Source of the DNA: Kryptolebias marmoratus
Lineage: Eukaryota; Chordata; Actinopteri; Cyprinodontiformes; Rivulidae
Length of the DNA: 64,000 nucleotides
Direction of reading: 5' to 3'
NCBI RefSeq assembly: GCF_001649575.2
Contig: NC_051431.1
Location: 8,195,320 to 8,259,319 of the forward strand
Numbering within the stretch: position 1 is the first letter of the stretch; every line of letters begins with the position of its first letter. Shown here piece by piece: positions 54,601 to 64,000 of the stretch. The translations under genes and the position numbers were made by a program. A model generated the notes under the pieces. That model was not told the DNA's origin. It ran no database searches and was given only the letters and a program-made list of their open reading frames with translations.

Positions 54601-55904
54601 TTGATTAAACATCTAATGTTCCAATTAGAACCAAAGATTTGTGAGCAAGTGAAATTACATTTTGCCTTGTGTTCTATAGTTCAAATAACTCCAATTTAAC
54701 AGGATTAGATTATGCCGTTAAACAATATATTGATCTAATTGTACAGCCTACTTGCAGTTTTTGGATTGTGTGAACACAACTTCCTTTTGGTGATCTCTAT
54801 TAGCAAAAGATTCCCGAAGTTTTGTTGAGATAACAGAGCTACTTGATGCATTTAATGTGGTGTAGAGCATGAACTTTAAATGATTATTAAATACTGCAGA
54901 TGGCACATTTATACACATTTATATCTATAGTAGACATGATGTTGATCTTTTCCTAATTTAGTATATAAGAAAGTGTAATATGATCCTCATCTTTCCTGAG
55001 AACTGAGTCTGTTCTTGTTTCCTTAAGAATGCCAAGTTCCAGGTGCTGACCTGGAGATCAACCCCACGCTGGAGTCACTGTGCCTCAGTATGACAGAGCA
55101 TGCCTTAGGGGGTACGTGTCCTCCACATCACATAACTGTGCCCATCCAGAACACAACTTTTCTCTGTATTATTAATATTTTTATGAGAGAAATAACACAT
55201 AATATACAATTTCTGCCATGCAAACAGACAGTCGCTTTTATTATTTATGCTTTATCAGCTATGTTTTTGATTGAATGTTCACTGTTTCTCCACTAATGCT
55301 GTATTCTTTAGGCCATTATTGATTTCCAGGTCAACAATAATAAGGAAGATGATATTCTTCATATACATGGAGTATGAAACCATTTGTGCAGCCTTGAAGT
55401 TTTCTAGATTTTTTTTTTCTGCAGGGGCAACATGTAAGAATATTAGCAGGAAATTGACCTGATATGAATTTGAATGGTCAAGATTTCTAGTTTCTTCCAG
55501 GTTTTTCTGTACTTTGTTCTCTATTTATTCTTAATATGTTAACACAAAAAAAACAAAACAATTTTTGAGCAGTACCTACTACTGGAACACCTTTACAGTT
55601 CATCTTTGCTTAATCTAACGAGGTTGAGACAGTTAGGCCTTTAGAAATCAAATCATATGTAGCCCACACAGATTTTGTTTTTTATTGATTGGCACTTTGC
55701 ATTTAATTGTTTTTTTATCGTTTTTTCATTTCAGACTAGAACAACAAAAAAATGTGGTTTTAAAAACAAATTTGGGGGGGGGAATTGAATCTTTTAACAA
55801 GAAAATTTATTTTGTGAAATTTAAAACACGCATCATTCTGATTTTTGTCTGATTGTGCTTTTTCTTCTTTCTCAGATGGAACAGACCGGACATCAACGAT
55901 ATGA
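48616..55904 (+). CDS. samd4b: SAM domain-containing protein 4B (Smaug homologue 2)
   Basis: Smaug proteins bind stem-loop (SRE) elements in mRNAs through a SAM domain and repress translation or recruit deadenylases in the cytoplasm. Twelve coding exons: 48616-48811, 48966-49436, 49568-49810, 50457-50566, 50872-50958, 51329-51602, 52502-52587, 52909-53024, 53263-53455, 53891-54017, 55028-55111, 55876-55904. The total is 2016 nt, 671 aa (human about 694), in phase. The N-terminus is [20 protein letters not shown]; Smaug similarity regions follow. The SAM domain starts at residue 304 with [18 protein letters not shown] and contains the RNA-binding [18 protein letters not shown]. The C-terminus has [37 protein letters not shown] and the ending DGTDRTSTI. 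Two adjacent ATGs begin the frame; the first is used as in mammals. A 5' non-coding part of the exon runs from 48305. The 4B rather than 4A call rests on sequence and neighbours. Confidence 0.95.
51680..52181. mobile_element. Miniature hAT-like transposon in a samd4b intron
   Basis: About 502 bp. The left end reads TAAGGCTACCTTCACACTG; the right end on the other strand reads TAAAGCTAAGTTTACACAG, an imperfect 19-bp inverted repeat. The interior has the CAGTGTGAACGTGAC and TGTGAACGACCGC phrases common in fish hAT-type MITEs. Open frames within it are not genes. The flanking duplication is not clear, so the superfamily is inferred. Confidence 0.7.
53522..53617. repeat. Perfect 46-bp inverted repeat (hairpin) in a samd4b intron
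   Basis: The arm 53522-53567 is exactly complementary, reversed, to 53572-53617, with a 4-base loop (GAGA) at 53568-53571. No mismatch was found over 46 bp. It lies in the intron after exon 53263-53455, about 67 bp past the donor. It encodes nothing recognisable. Confidence 0.95.
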
Positions 55905-58767
55905 AAAGAAGAGAGGAAAAATATTGGATTGAGGCCTGTTCAGCACAAAGATATATGTATGCTTCAGAAAACCAGGCTAAGCAGTTACTACAATATGACA
56001 AAAACAAAAAAACAAAACTGTATATGTTCTCTAATATTTTTGTACTTTATTATATACAACTAAGTTTATTAAAATGGATTACAGATGATTATTATATTGT
56101 AGAACAGAGAAAAAGGTGAACTGTATCCGCTGTGCCGTGTCACCTGCAGGACTGTGGCATGATGTGCAGCAGCTCAGTTTACCACGATAAGAGAGAACCA
56201 GTGGATTGGTGCTGTGTTTTAAGGGTTCTGCCCTGAATTGCTCTTCTTTTCCCACTGCCTTGGAACAAGGCTTTCTATTCTGTCCACAAGAAAACTGACA
56301 GTCGCAGTCCCCACACCACACGAAATTTTCAGTCCGAAGAAAGGCACTTTTCTTTGATTATATTTTATATTATTAGGCACTAAACTGTAATAGGCCCCAT
56401 GGTACACGTTCTAAAGTTTCACCTGTAGACAGCTGTTCAGTGCTCCGACTATGCTAATCCTGTAGGCGGCGTTAGTCAGGCCTTGTGTTGCTTGAAACTT
56501 TGGATGGTTTTTCCTCTATTTTTTTTTTTTTTTTTTTTTGTCCTTTATGCGAAAAGATGTTTTTGTGACGCAAACTGTTCCTCAGTCAAAAAGCCTGAGG
56601 AGCAATTTGTAATCTAACTCTAGGAATACCTTTTTGTTTTGATTGTTTTGGTTGTTTTCCTTGAACACATGGTCAAAGTAAAAGTGACTGTCCTCCTCTG
56701 AACGTCTACAAAGCCAAAGACAAGGGTTGTGTGATTATTAATTTGAGAACGGTATTTGTAGTGAGTTGCAGCAGAATGGTATAATAAAAAAAAAAAAAAC
56801 ACGAAAAAAAAAACGGCAGTGTGGAAAAAAAAAAATTAATGCCGGCTGCAATTTGTTTCTCTTATTTTTATGCCCAACAACATAAATGATGATGAATCTC
56901 ATTTTGTGCCAGGGAATCCCCAGAGGGGGTTAGTAAGGGCTGGTGGGGTTCGTACTGTGTTTGAGCTGATTTGATATCGAATTGATAAAAGCAAAGAGGC
57001 CCGAGTGTTTTCAATTTACAATCCAATGCTGGGGGAGAAAGCTAAATGAAACCCATCTCAAGCCTCTGGCTCCCCCGTGATTGGCTTTGTAAAATGAAGC
57101 GTGATCCTGTAAGAAACGCTCGAAGCGCGGCGCCTCGCCCTCACAGTGCCCTCACCCTCAACTGGCCGGCATGATGATTTGATGAATCATACTTTTCAAG
57201 GTGCTTGACGATGTCTATAGATTTCTGTTTGTGTCTCCGTGTGCTTCAGTCTCAGAGCTCTAACATTATCATGTGGTATCAGTGTTGAATCAAAAACTGT
57301 CCTATACAGCCTCTGTCTTTGAATGTGGCAGAGCCGGAGGTGCATGTTTGTGTGATATAGTCTTAACTTTCAGATCACTTTTGGTTGCTCAACAAGGCAG
57401 GGATAACCATTCATATATTCTTTCAACAGAGCCATGGTCTGTCTAGTAAAGATGGTTATTTACAGATATCTTTTCCAATTGTATTTTTTACTCTCCCTTG
57501 ATATTGATAACTTATGCTTATTTTCTATAATCGCATGTTTTGACACACTAATACAGCACTGTTGTAGATAGAGGACATGATAGCTGATGGTGCCTGGTGT
57601 CACCAACAGCTAGAGAGCAGTCATCTTGCAACAAATGTTGTATGTTTATATCGCCTAAATGTCACTGTTTACATCTCTCTGGGATAATGCCCAACTCATT
57701 ATGTGATGTCATGAGTAATCCATTGTCTCACTATGTAACTCAGAAAAGAACTGAAGCCTTCTCATGCATGGGGTGGCTGGGTAGAGCCTGAAAAACAAAA
57801 GTCCTCTGCCTCCCTGATCTGTGGACTCCATATGAGTCTCAGTAGACTTTTACAGATTACATCTGTATGAATGATGTGGTGATCAGAAAGAAAAGCTTCT
57901 CTGGCCTTGTGATTAAACTGTTGGCTGTCATGTCCTGATAAACTGTTCATGTGGTGCCTGAAGTGCTAAATTCCAACATTCTCATTGTGTTTATTTTAAC
58001 AGTGGTTGCATTCTAGTCATGGATTTCTTCAGAGCAGGCTCTTGGATAGATCTGAGTTAGTAAACGCATCACACTCCCGTCTAAAAACGAACTCCAGTGT
58101 GTCAGTAATGCTGGCTTTAGGACGCAGTTTTTTTTTGTTTTTGTTTTTTTTTTTCCTCCACAATACTGTTCATCAGCTGTGTTGTTACAAATGGCTCAGA
58201 TTGTCCTTTTCACAGCCTCTGTTGCTTTGGACAGCTTATATATATATATTTCTTCAAATAGACACAGAGGTACAATACAGATTTCTGCAAGTGGTGATGC
58301 AGCAGGGGATGACGATGCTTATCTGAGCCACAAATTATGCTATGAGTAAACTGAACACTAATAACAGGCCAAGGAATATGTTTACTCCCTGTTTACATTC
58401 CAGTGATGCGAGAAATGAGTTGGGAAATGCACTTCAAAAGTTCAGCCTAGTGTATATTAACGTACCAAGCATCTACTTGGAGATACAGAGCCTGTGTCTT
58501 ATGGAGACATCTACCAAGTGTTCCTGAAGTCATTTTACGGTCCCTGACGGGCTTGTAATTGTTGAATTATTGCAGCCAATTCTAGGTTACACTGCACATA
58601 TTTGTCTTGTACAATTTCTATTTAATTCTAACAACTTCCCCAGACATTTTTCTAATATTTTATGAACCTTTTGCATCACATGCTTATGCTCTACTTTTTT
58701 ACTGTCACTCATATGTGTAAATGGTCTGAAATACAACATCTGTCGGATCATTGACAGTCCAAATAAA
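55905..58767 (+). other. samd4b: samd4b 3' UTR
   Basis: From the stop codon to AATAAA at 58762-58767, about 2.9 kb with no other supported exon. A poly-T run of about 21 lies near 56520-56540. A complex block at 56930-57190 looks unlike the rest and may be a conserved element. An earlier AATAAA-like signal near 56782 could give a shorter form. Smaug mRNAs commonly have long 3' UTRs, so the assignment is likely but not proven. Confidence 0.55.
58762..58767 (+). terminator. samd4b: samd4b distal polyadenylation signal
   Basis: AATAAA followed within 35 bases by a T/GT-rich stretch, shortly before the SOCS promoter. Confidence 0.55.
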
Positions 58768-58914
58768 GAGGTTCAGTTCTTTTGCAAATTTTCACTTGTG
58801 GTTTGTTTGCGTACATTTTATTTTTAACAGTAATGGGGCGTTAAGTTAATAATAATGGCAGTCATTATTTTTATAGCCATGCTTTTATATTGAAGGCCCT
58901 CTACCGTCCATGAA

Positions 58915-59067
58915 ACGTTTACTTCCGGGTCACGTGACTTTTCTATTTTTTTCTTGTTGCGGTTCATCAAGCTAATGGTAGCTAGCCGCCTAGGTGTTAA
59001 CGTCAGTAGTTTATTAAGAAAGAAATCAAAGCTGTTTCATGTGGAAACTTTTTCAAAGCTGCTTAAG
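58915..59067 (+). promoter_or_regulatory. socs9: SOCS gene promoter and non-coding exon 1
   Basis: GTCACGTGAC, an extended E-box (USF/TFE-type), sits at 58929-58938 next to ACTTCCGG (ETS-type) at 58921. The first exon ends at 59067 (CTTAAG before GTATGT). The matching acceptor is 60342/60343, so the 5' UTR is split by a 1.3-kb intron. Confidence 0.5.
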
Positions 59068-60342
59068 GTATGTTCTGGATATATGTTTTTGCCGTGAAAG
59101 TTGAATATAAGTATTTACACGCCCTTTTCCTTTACAGTAAAGCGTATTGAAGTTAGCAGAAAGCTAATTGTTTTGCTAGCTTAGTTTTTACCTTCGATAA
59201 CAGTTGTTTACAAAGATGGTCACTTGGCGACTGACGATAAAATTAACTTCTGTGTTTTGCTTTAGTTTGAGACTTCAGTCAGCAGTTACCCAGAAGCATT
59301 TTATTTGTTTTAAACATTCAACTCCAGCCGGCGTTTGTTTTAGTTGCAGAAGAAAAGTTTGTATTTTTCTTTTTCTGTTTGGCCATTCACAATCTCGATA
59401 TTAACCTGAAAATGAAGATGATTTGAGGTGAAACTACTAGACGTTTTTTCGTTAACAATGGGGGAAAAAACACTGAAACTTATGATTGCTGTAAACATGA
59501 AAACATTTAATGATTTGTGATTGATCTTCATAAGTTTGTTTCGGTTTTGACCTAAAATGATAAAATGTATACAGCAACAATAAAAGCATCTTCAGCGTTT
59601 TAAAGAAAGTAGAAAACTTGCAGTTTTCTATTTTGGATCGATTAATAAAGTTCTTCTAGTTGGTCAGAATACTAACTTATGTGCAACTTTTAATTGCAGA
59701 GCTGTTAAACATATCAAATAATGGTGAAAGCTTTGTTTAGTGTTTTATACATAAATGTAAGAAGGAGATCACTTATTTTTTATTTACCATTATGCATTAT
59801 TTATCACAAACCTAAAATTTATGTTAGTGAAGTGTCAATAACTAATGTGGCTACCTGGAAAAACAAAAAAACATACTCTTAATTATAGTTCATATATAGA
59901 TATTAACATTCTCCAAAAGCTTTTTTTTTTTTAAGTTTTATTGTCGGTTGTCACATTTTAAATTTGTTGTCACACAAATCAATATTTTAATTGTTTATAC
60001 TTCTAAATATATTCAGGACTAGATAAAGATTAAATAAGATTATGTAATCCTAATTACATATGATTTGTTGCCACCTAATTTGTTTGTATTTCTGACTGTT
60101 AGTCACTGAAACATGGCAGGATATGACATGTCTCAAATAATAGACTTAAGAGACAGTCCTGATAAAAGTAAATCTTGCATGAAGTTACAGCGTGCCTCTT
60201 TTGGATCTTTATGTGCTTGTTAGTGTACCTTAAATTCAGCATATAGATGTGAGCCTAGCTGTTTCAGCTGCAGCAATTAAGGTGACAACATGCATAAGTT
60301 AAATCCTGACGTAAAGAGTGTTTTTTTAATTTTCTTTTGCAG
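59068..60342 (+). other. 5' UTR intron of the SOCS gene
   Basis: About 1.3 kb of AT-rich DNA. It starts with GTATGT and ends with TTTTGCAG. Open frames within (59204-59404, minus 59340-59531) have no domain. No transposon was recognised. Confidence 0.55.
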
Positions 60343-60498
60343 GTTGGATGCCTATATTGCCTCAACACTCAGACAATGTGAATATTTCAAACAAGCGACG
60401 TGGATGTAAACTTTCTAAAACATTTATGTGACTTTAAGGCATCTCCACTTAACTTTCTGAGGTGGTTCAGCCGTTCCGGCTTCTCCACATAATTTACT

Positions 60499-62169
60499 AT
60501 GTCGTTACCAAATGAGTCAGGAAACAGAGGGAAAGATCGAGAGAGGGGTGCCCGTCCAAAAGTAAGACAAAGCCGGTCAGAGGAGAGAAGAGATGCAGGT
60601 GGTGGTCGAAAAAGTGGAAAAGTGAAGAAAAAAGGCGTTTCCTTGCACGAAACAGCAGCTGAGCGGCCTGTCAGTGATGGCTTTGAGTACGGTGAGCTGC
60701 TCAATGAACTGGAGGCCAGGAGCCAAAACTCCTCATCCCCCCTGAAGGAGAGTTGGAGATGGCAGGGCTTAGATGTTGCGGCGTCATTATTAGGGCAAGG
60801 CGTTCCAGCCAAGGCAGGTTTGGAAACCGTTAGCTCTGCTACAGACTTACCTGCTCTCAGTGAAACAGAGGGCAGAGGGTCAAGCGCCAGCCGAACTCTA
60901 AGGCAAAAAATCCAAGATGCAATGGGTCAGTGTTTCCCGATAAAGACACACAGTGCAGCAGCACCGGCTCCACCCCCACAGGCTTTTTCACCGTCAGCTG
61001 CCTGTGCCGTCTCCTCCTCCTCCTCCTCCTCTTCCTCCTCCTCCAGGCGGAAGATCCATCTCAGTGAGCTGATGTTGGATGACTGCCCTTTCCCTGTAGG
61101 ATCAGAGCTGGCTCAGAAATGGTATCTCATTAAGCAACACACAGCCCCCATTACCCAGCCTCCCCTGTTAGATTCCGCAGTGGTCTGCAGTGCCCCAACT
61201 TCAGCGATGGCTGCTGCGGTGGAAGACGTGGACGACAAGTTACGAGAGCGCAGGCGCATCAGCATCGAACAAGGTGTCGAGCCACCACCTAATGCAGAGA
61301 TTCACACATTTGAGGTGACGGCCCAAATTAATCCTCTGTACAAGCATGGCCCTAAGCTGGCTCATGGGATGAATGAATTAGCAGAAACCGACAGAGCTTC
61401 TGTGCACCAGCAGCAGCAACTTCTTCTCCAAAGACAAGAGCAACACCAACTTTTACTACAAAGCTGTTTGGACACTCTTGACGAGGTTGTAGCGACAGCA
61501 TCGGCCTCAGCATCGGCCTCTGTTCACACCTCTGAAGTGGCCTCTGACTCTTTGGTTGACCCAGAAGTAAAAATGACCAATTTAACCTTGAGAGCCCTAA
61601 ATCCTGAGACTGAGCATCAAAAATCTCACGAAGGCTACCGTATTCACACTCAGATTGATTACATTCACTGTTTAGTACCAGATCTGCTGCAGATCACAAA
61701 CCTGCCGTGTTACTGGGGAGTCATGGACCGCTACGAGGCAGAGACGCTGCTGGAGGGGAAGCCTGAGGGCACCTTCCTGCTGCGTGACTCTGCCCAGGAA
61801 GATTACCTCTTCTCTGTTAGCTTCCGCCGCTATGGCCGCTCACTACATGCACGCATCGAGCAGTGGAACCACAATTTCAGCTTCGACGTCCACGACCCCA
61901 GTGTCTTCCACGCGCCCACAGTCACGGGGCTGTTGGAGCACTACAAGGACCCCAACTCCTGTATGTTTTTCGAGCCGCTTTTGTCCAACCCAATCCACCG
62001 CACTCACCCCTTTAGCTTGCAGCACATCTGCAGAGCCGTCATAAGCAGCTGCACGACCTACGATGGGATCAACATGCTCCCCATTCCAAACACCTTGAAA
62101 AAACACTTGAAAGAATACCACTATAAACAGAGAGTGCGTGTGCGGCGCATGGATACGTGGTGGGAATGA
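60499..62169 (+). CDS. socs9: Suppressor of cytokine signalling, SOCS5 class (probably SOCS9)
   Basis: SOCS4/5-class proteins bind phosphotyrosines through an SH2 domain and recruit Elongin B/C-Cullin5 through a SOCS box to ubiquitinate receptors such as EGFR. The frame is uninterrupted, 556 aa, with an upstream acceptor at 60342/60343. The long basic N-terminus has [16 protein letters not shown] and a serine run coded by a TCC repeat. The conserved block [19 protein letters not shown] and then [24 protein letters not shown] match the SOCS5 type. [18 protein letters not shown] leads into the SH2 domain (about 405-510) with [19 protein letters not shown], the Arg of FLLRDS being the phosphotyrosine-binding residue. 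The SOCS box follows, with [14 protein letters not shown] and [16 protein letters not shown]. The N-terminus differs from SOCS5, so I favour the teleost paralogue SOCS9; the class is certain, the paralogue about 60%. Confidence 0.93.
   Translation: MSLPNESGNRGKDRERGARPKVRQSRSEERRDAGGGRKSGKVKKKGVSLHETAAERPVSDGFEYGELLNELEARSQNSSSPLKESWRWQGLDVAASLLGQGVPAKAGLETVSSATDLPALSETEGRGSSASRTLRQKIQDAMGQCFPIKTHSAAAPAPPPQAFSPSAACAVSSSSSSSSSSSRRKIHLSELMLDDCPFPVGSELAQKWYLIKQHTAPITQPPLLDSAVVCSAPTSAMAAAVEDVDDKLRERRRISIEQGVEPPPNAEIHTFEVTAQINPLYKHGPKLAHGMNELAETDRASVHQQQQLLLQRQEQHQLLLQSCLDTLDEVVATASASASASVHTSEVASDSLVDPEVKMTNLTLRALNPETEHQKSHEGYRIHTQIDYIHCLVPDLLQITNLPCYWGVMDRYEAETLLEGKPEGTFLLRDSAQEDYLFSVSFRRYGRSLHARIEQWNHNFSFDVHDPSVFHAPTVTGLLEHYKDPNSCMFFEPLLSNPIHRTHPFSLQHICRAVISSCTTYDGINMLPIPNTLKKHLKEYHYKQRVRVRRMDTWWE
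61011..61045 (+). repeat. socs9: (TCC)n microsatellite coding a serine run
   Basis: An almost pure CTC/TCC repeat inside the SOCS open frame. It encodes about a dozen serines and is likely to vary in length between individuals. Confidence 0.9.
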
Positions 62170-62862
62170 AAATGGAAAAGACACCACCAAATGCATTTTT
62201 TTAGCTTTCCATGTAGACTATTAGGCTGTTTCAACGTACACTACCACACTACTGTACTTATTTATTTTATTCCTACTGTATCTTATAACAATTGTATTCA
62301 CCACACTGATGAGGCAATATTTAATCTCACTGTTATTTTGCACTCAAAAGTTCCTTAAACTCAAATTAAACAAAGTGTTTTAGATCTGTGGTGTTCACAA
62401 GGCTATGTCTCGTTTGTGCTTTCAAGTGTAACTAAATGAGCTTAATTGTCTAATGAGGGGGTTATGAATCAAGATGATTGTAATAGAACTGTTCCTCGGT
62501 CACATGCTGAGCAGTTGAAAAGTATCCTCGCAAAGCCCGTTCCTGGGGTGGTGAAGTCTAGCACGGTCGCAGCATTATTTATTGTTTGCTACATCGAGCC
62601 CGACTCTGATCATCAGGTGTGAAATTTAGACCCATATACTATCTGCTCTGTTCAGATTCACAGGGCTTGTGGTACACTAGCCATCTTTTGTGTTTTTTTT
62701 TTATTAGTTTGTGGGGCTGTGATAAAATTGCAGGAAAAAAATGCAAATTTGTCAATTACTCACACGATGAAGCGTTAAGTAGAAATAAAAAAAAAAAGAC
62801 AATTTTTTTTCTTTTTCCATCGTACACAGCATCACCTTTAAAGTAATGTATTTCAGCAGGAT
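62170..62862 (+). other. SOCS gene 3' UTR (extent uncertain)
   Basis: The region after the stop is A/T-rich with short ATTTA-type pieces (62266, 62322). The most obvious poly(A) signal is an AATAAA inside an A-run near 62783. No other exon was seen. Confidence 0.4.
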
Positions 62863-62918
62863 CTGCGGTTCTGTGTGGATGTTTTGTGCGTGTTGTGTCA
62901 ACACACACAAAACCGCAG
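62863..62918. repeat. Short imperfect hairpin
   Basis: The left arm starting CTGCGGTTCTGTGTG pairs with the right arm CACACAAAACCGCAG with one mismatch over about 15 bp, leaving a loop of about 26 bases. It lies downstream of the SOCS gene and could be a transcript structure or chance. Confidence 0.6.
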
Positions 62919-62989
62919 TGAAAGGCGTGTGATCATGTAACTGCCTGTATCTTTGTGTGCGTGTCCATTTCTGTCCTGAACCAAATGGG

Positions 62990-63220
62990 TTTTAATGAAA
63001 CTCTCGGAAAGTTATCATTGGAGGTACATCTAATCATTAAGTTTTGGATTTAACTCGATTCAAGATGGCCACCACAGCTAATCGACCCTGACGAACACAA
63101 AAATAGCTCCAACTCGCTCATTTTTACCGACGCCGAGCTAAGATTTGGTGTGGTAGTAGCTGAGACTCTTCCCCAATCTTTGTTGAAAACTTCTTACAAT
63201 CTGTGATATTCTACCATTAC
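62990..63220 (+). repeat. Dispersed teleost repeat, copy B
   Basis: It shares GTACATCT, ATTCAAGATGGC and TTTGGTGTGGTAGTAGCTGAG in the same order with copy A at 8369-8551. This copy is longer in the middle and also carries AATGAAACTCTCGGAAAG at its left edge. Confidence 0.65.
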
Positions 63221-64000
63221 TCGTAGAAAGTCTCAATTCTACATCACTGATCTGCTTTGCTTTCAGCCCACGTCACAGAACCGTCTGCGGGTTCCCCTAC
63301 GAGGTTAAATTGCACGCAGCCTGTGCCAACTGTCTTCATTAATTTTAAAGTAGAGGATCAAATGTGGCCTTTACGAACTTGTCACCAGTGATGCAGCTGT
63401 ATTATCAGAATGCAAAGTCTGACTGCTGAGCTGCCTACTTTCATTAGTCTCAAGATTTGGTCTTTTTTTTTTTCCTCTGCATCTAATTATAAAGCGAAAA
63501 CCCAAATCCTTATAGGAAAAAACGAGGGATCTAGCAATGTTCCCTGCTGTTTGAAAAAGGTGGGGTGTCTCTACTTTAATCTCTCATTCCCATTTAATGA
63601 CAAAAATTATTCTAATGAACCGGCTCCGGTGGATCTCTGGAAATGAAAGGAAGATGAATGTATTTTCAGGCTTTGGATACTGACACCTAAGTTGTCATGG
63701 AGACAAAAATCTTTCAGCTTTGAAAAGCTCTCTGAAGACAAAGAAGTCCTGGTGTATATGTATAAAAAAATCACTAATGACTGATTTAAAGAAAGAAAAA
63801 AAAAACAATCAACTTTTTATGCTGAGCAAATTCAAAGATAATAAATGCATGTTTTATTTATTTTTTAAATACTATGCCCACTGTCAAAAATCATTCCTGT
63901 CTCAAAACTGAAAAAATAAGATGTCTTCTTAAAATACACAGCAAGAGATCAAAGATTCGCATATTTGAACTGCCTGGCAGTCTGTAAATGTCATAAGCTC
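63221..64000. other. Gene-free right end
   Basis: AT-rich DNA with no supported exon, RNA gene or complete transposon. Open frames at 63410-63646 and 63720-63911 are Lys/Phe-rich and lack domains. Confidence 0.5.

Overview
The window is genomic DNA from a ray-finned fish, most likely a percomorph teleost. Genes are split by many short GT-AG introns, intergenic DNA is AT-rich, and several non-autonomous DNA transposons and LINE fragments of teleost type are scattered through introns. The SOCS gene at the right end looks like a SOCS5-type paralogue (socs9) known from teleosts. All gene models were joined by hand from splice sites and reading phase. The five multi-exon conserved genes keep phase through every junction, so they look complete and functional.

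Layout: 1-7.2 kb is gene-free DNA with degenerate repeats and a TTAA-flanked miniature transposon. 7.3-15.7 kb (minus strand) is tsr1, a 40S ribosome assembly factor, in 15 coding exons. 17.7-32.7 kb (plus) is taok1, a Ste20-type kinase, with a roughly 3.6-kb first intron and a roughly 3.4-kb 3' UTR. 33.1-35.4 kb (plus) is a small spliced transcription unit that could encode an unrecognised 69-residue membrane peptide. 35.8-42.4 kb (plus) is paf1, a subunit of the RNA polymerase II PAF1 complex. 42.4-45.0 kb (minus) is gmfg, an actin/Arp2/3 debranching factor, convergent with paf1. 47.2-58.8 kb (plus) is samd4b (Smaug-type RNA-binding regulator). 58.9-about 62.8 kb (plus) is a single-coding-exon SOCS5-class gene, probably socs9. 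The last 1.2 kb holds a dispersed repeat copy.

The genes are independent housekeeping and signalling genes, not an operon-like system. The paf1/gmfg/samd4b cluster matches the human 19q13.2 neighbourhood from memory, while tsr1 and taok1 lie on human chromosome 17.

The most interesting observations are: (1) the unnamed 69-aa membrane micropeptide gene between taok1 and paf1; (2) a U12-type AT-AC intron and a GC-AG intron next to each other in gmfg; (3) a perfect 46-bp-arm hairpin in a samd4b intron; (4) a stop-free, frame-preserving 96-nt intron in taok1; (5) a 23-bp direct repeat overlapping the paf1 start codon; (6) two TTAA-associated miniature elements abutting one another; and (7) a retroposed LINE fragment with a 16-bp target-site duplication. 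I found no CRISPR array, tRNA or rRNA.
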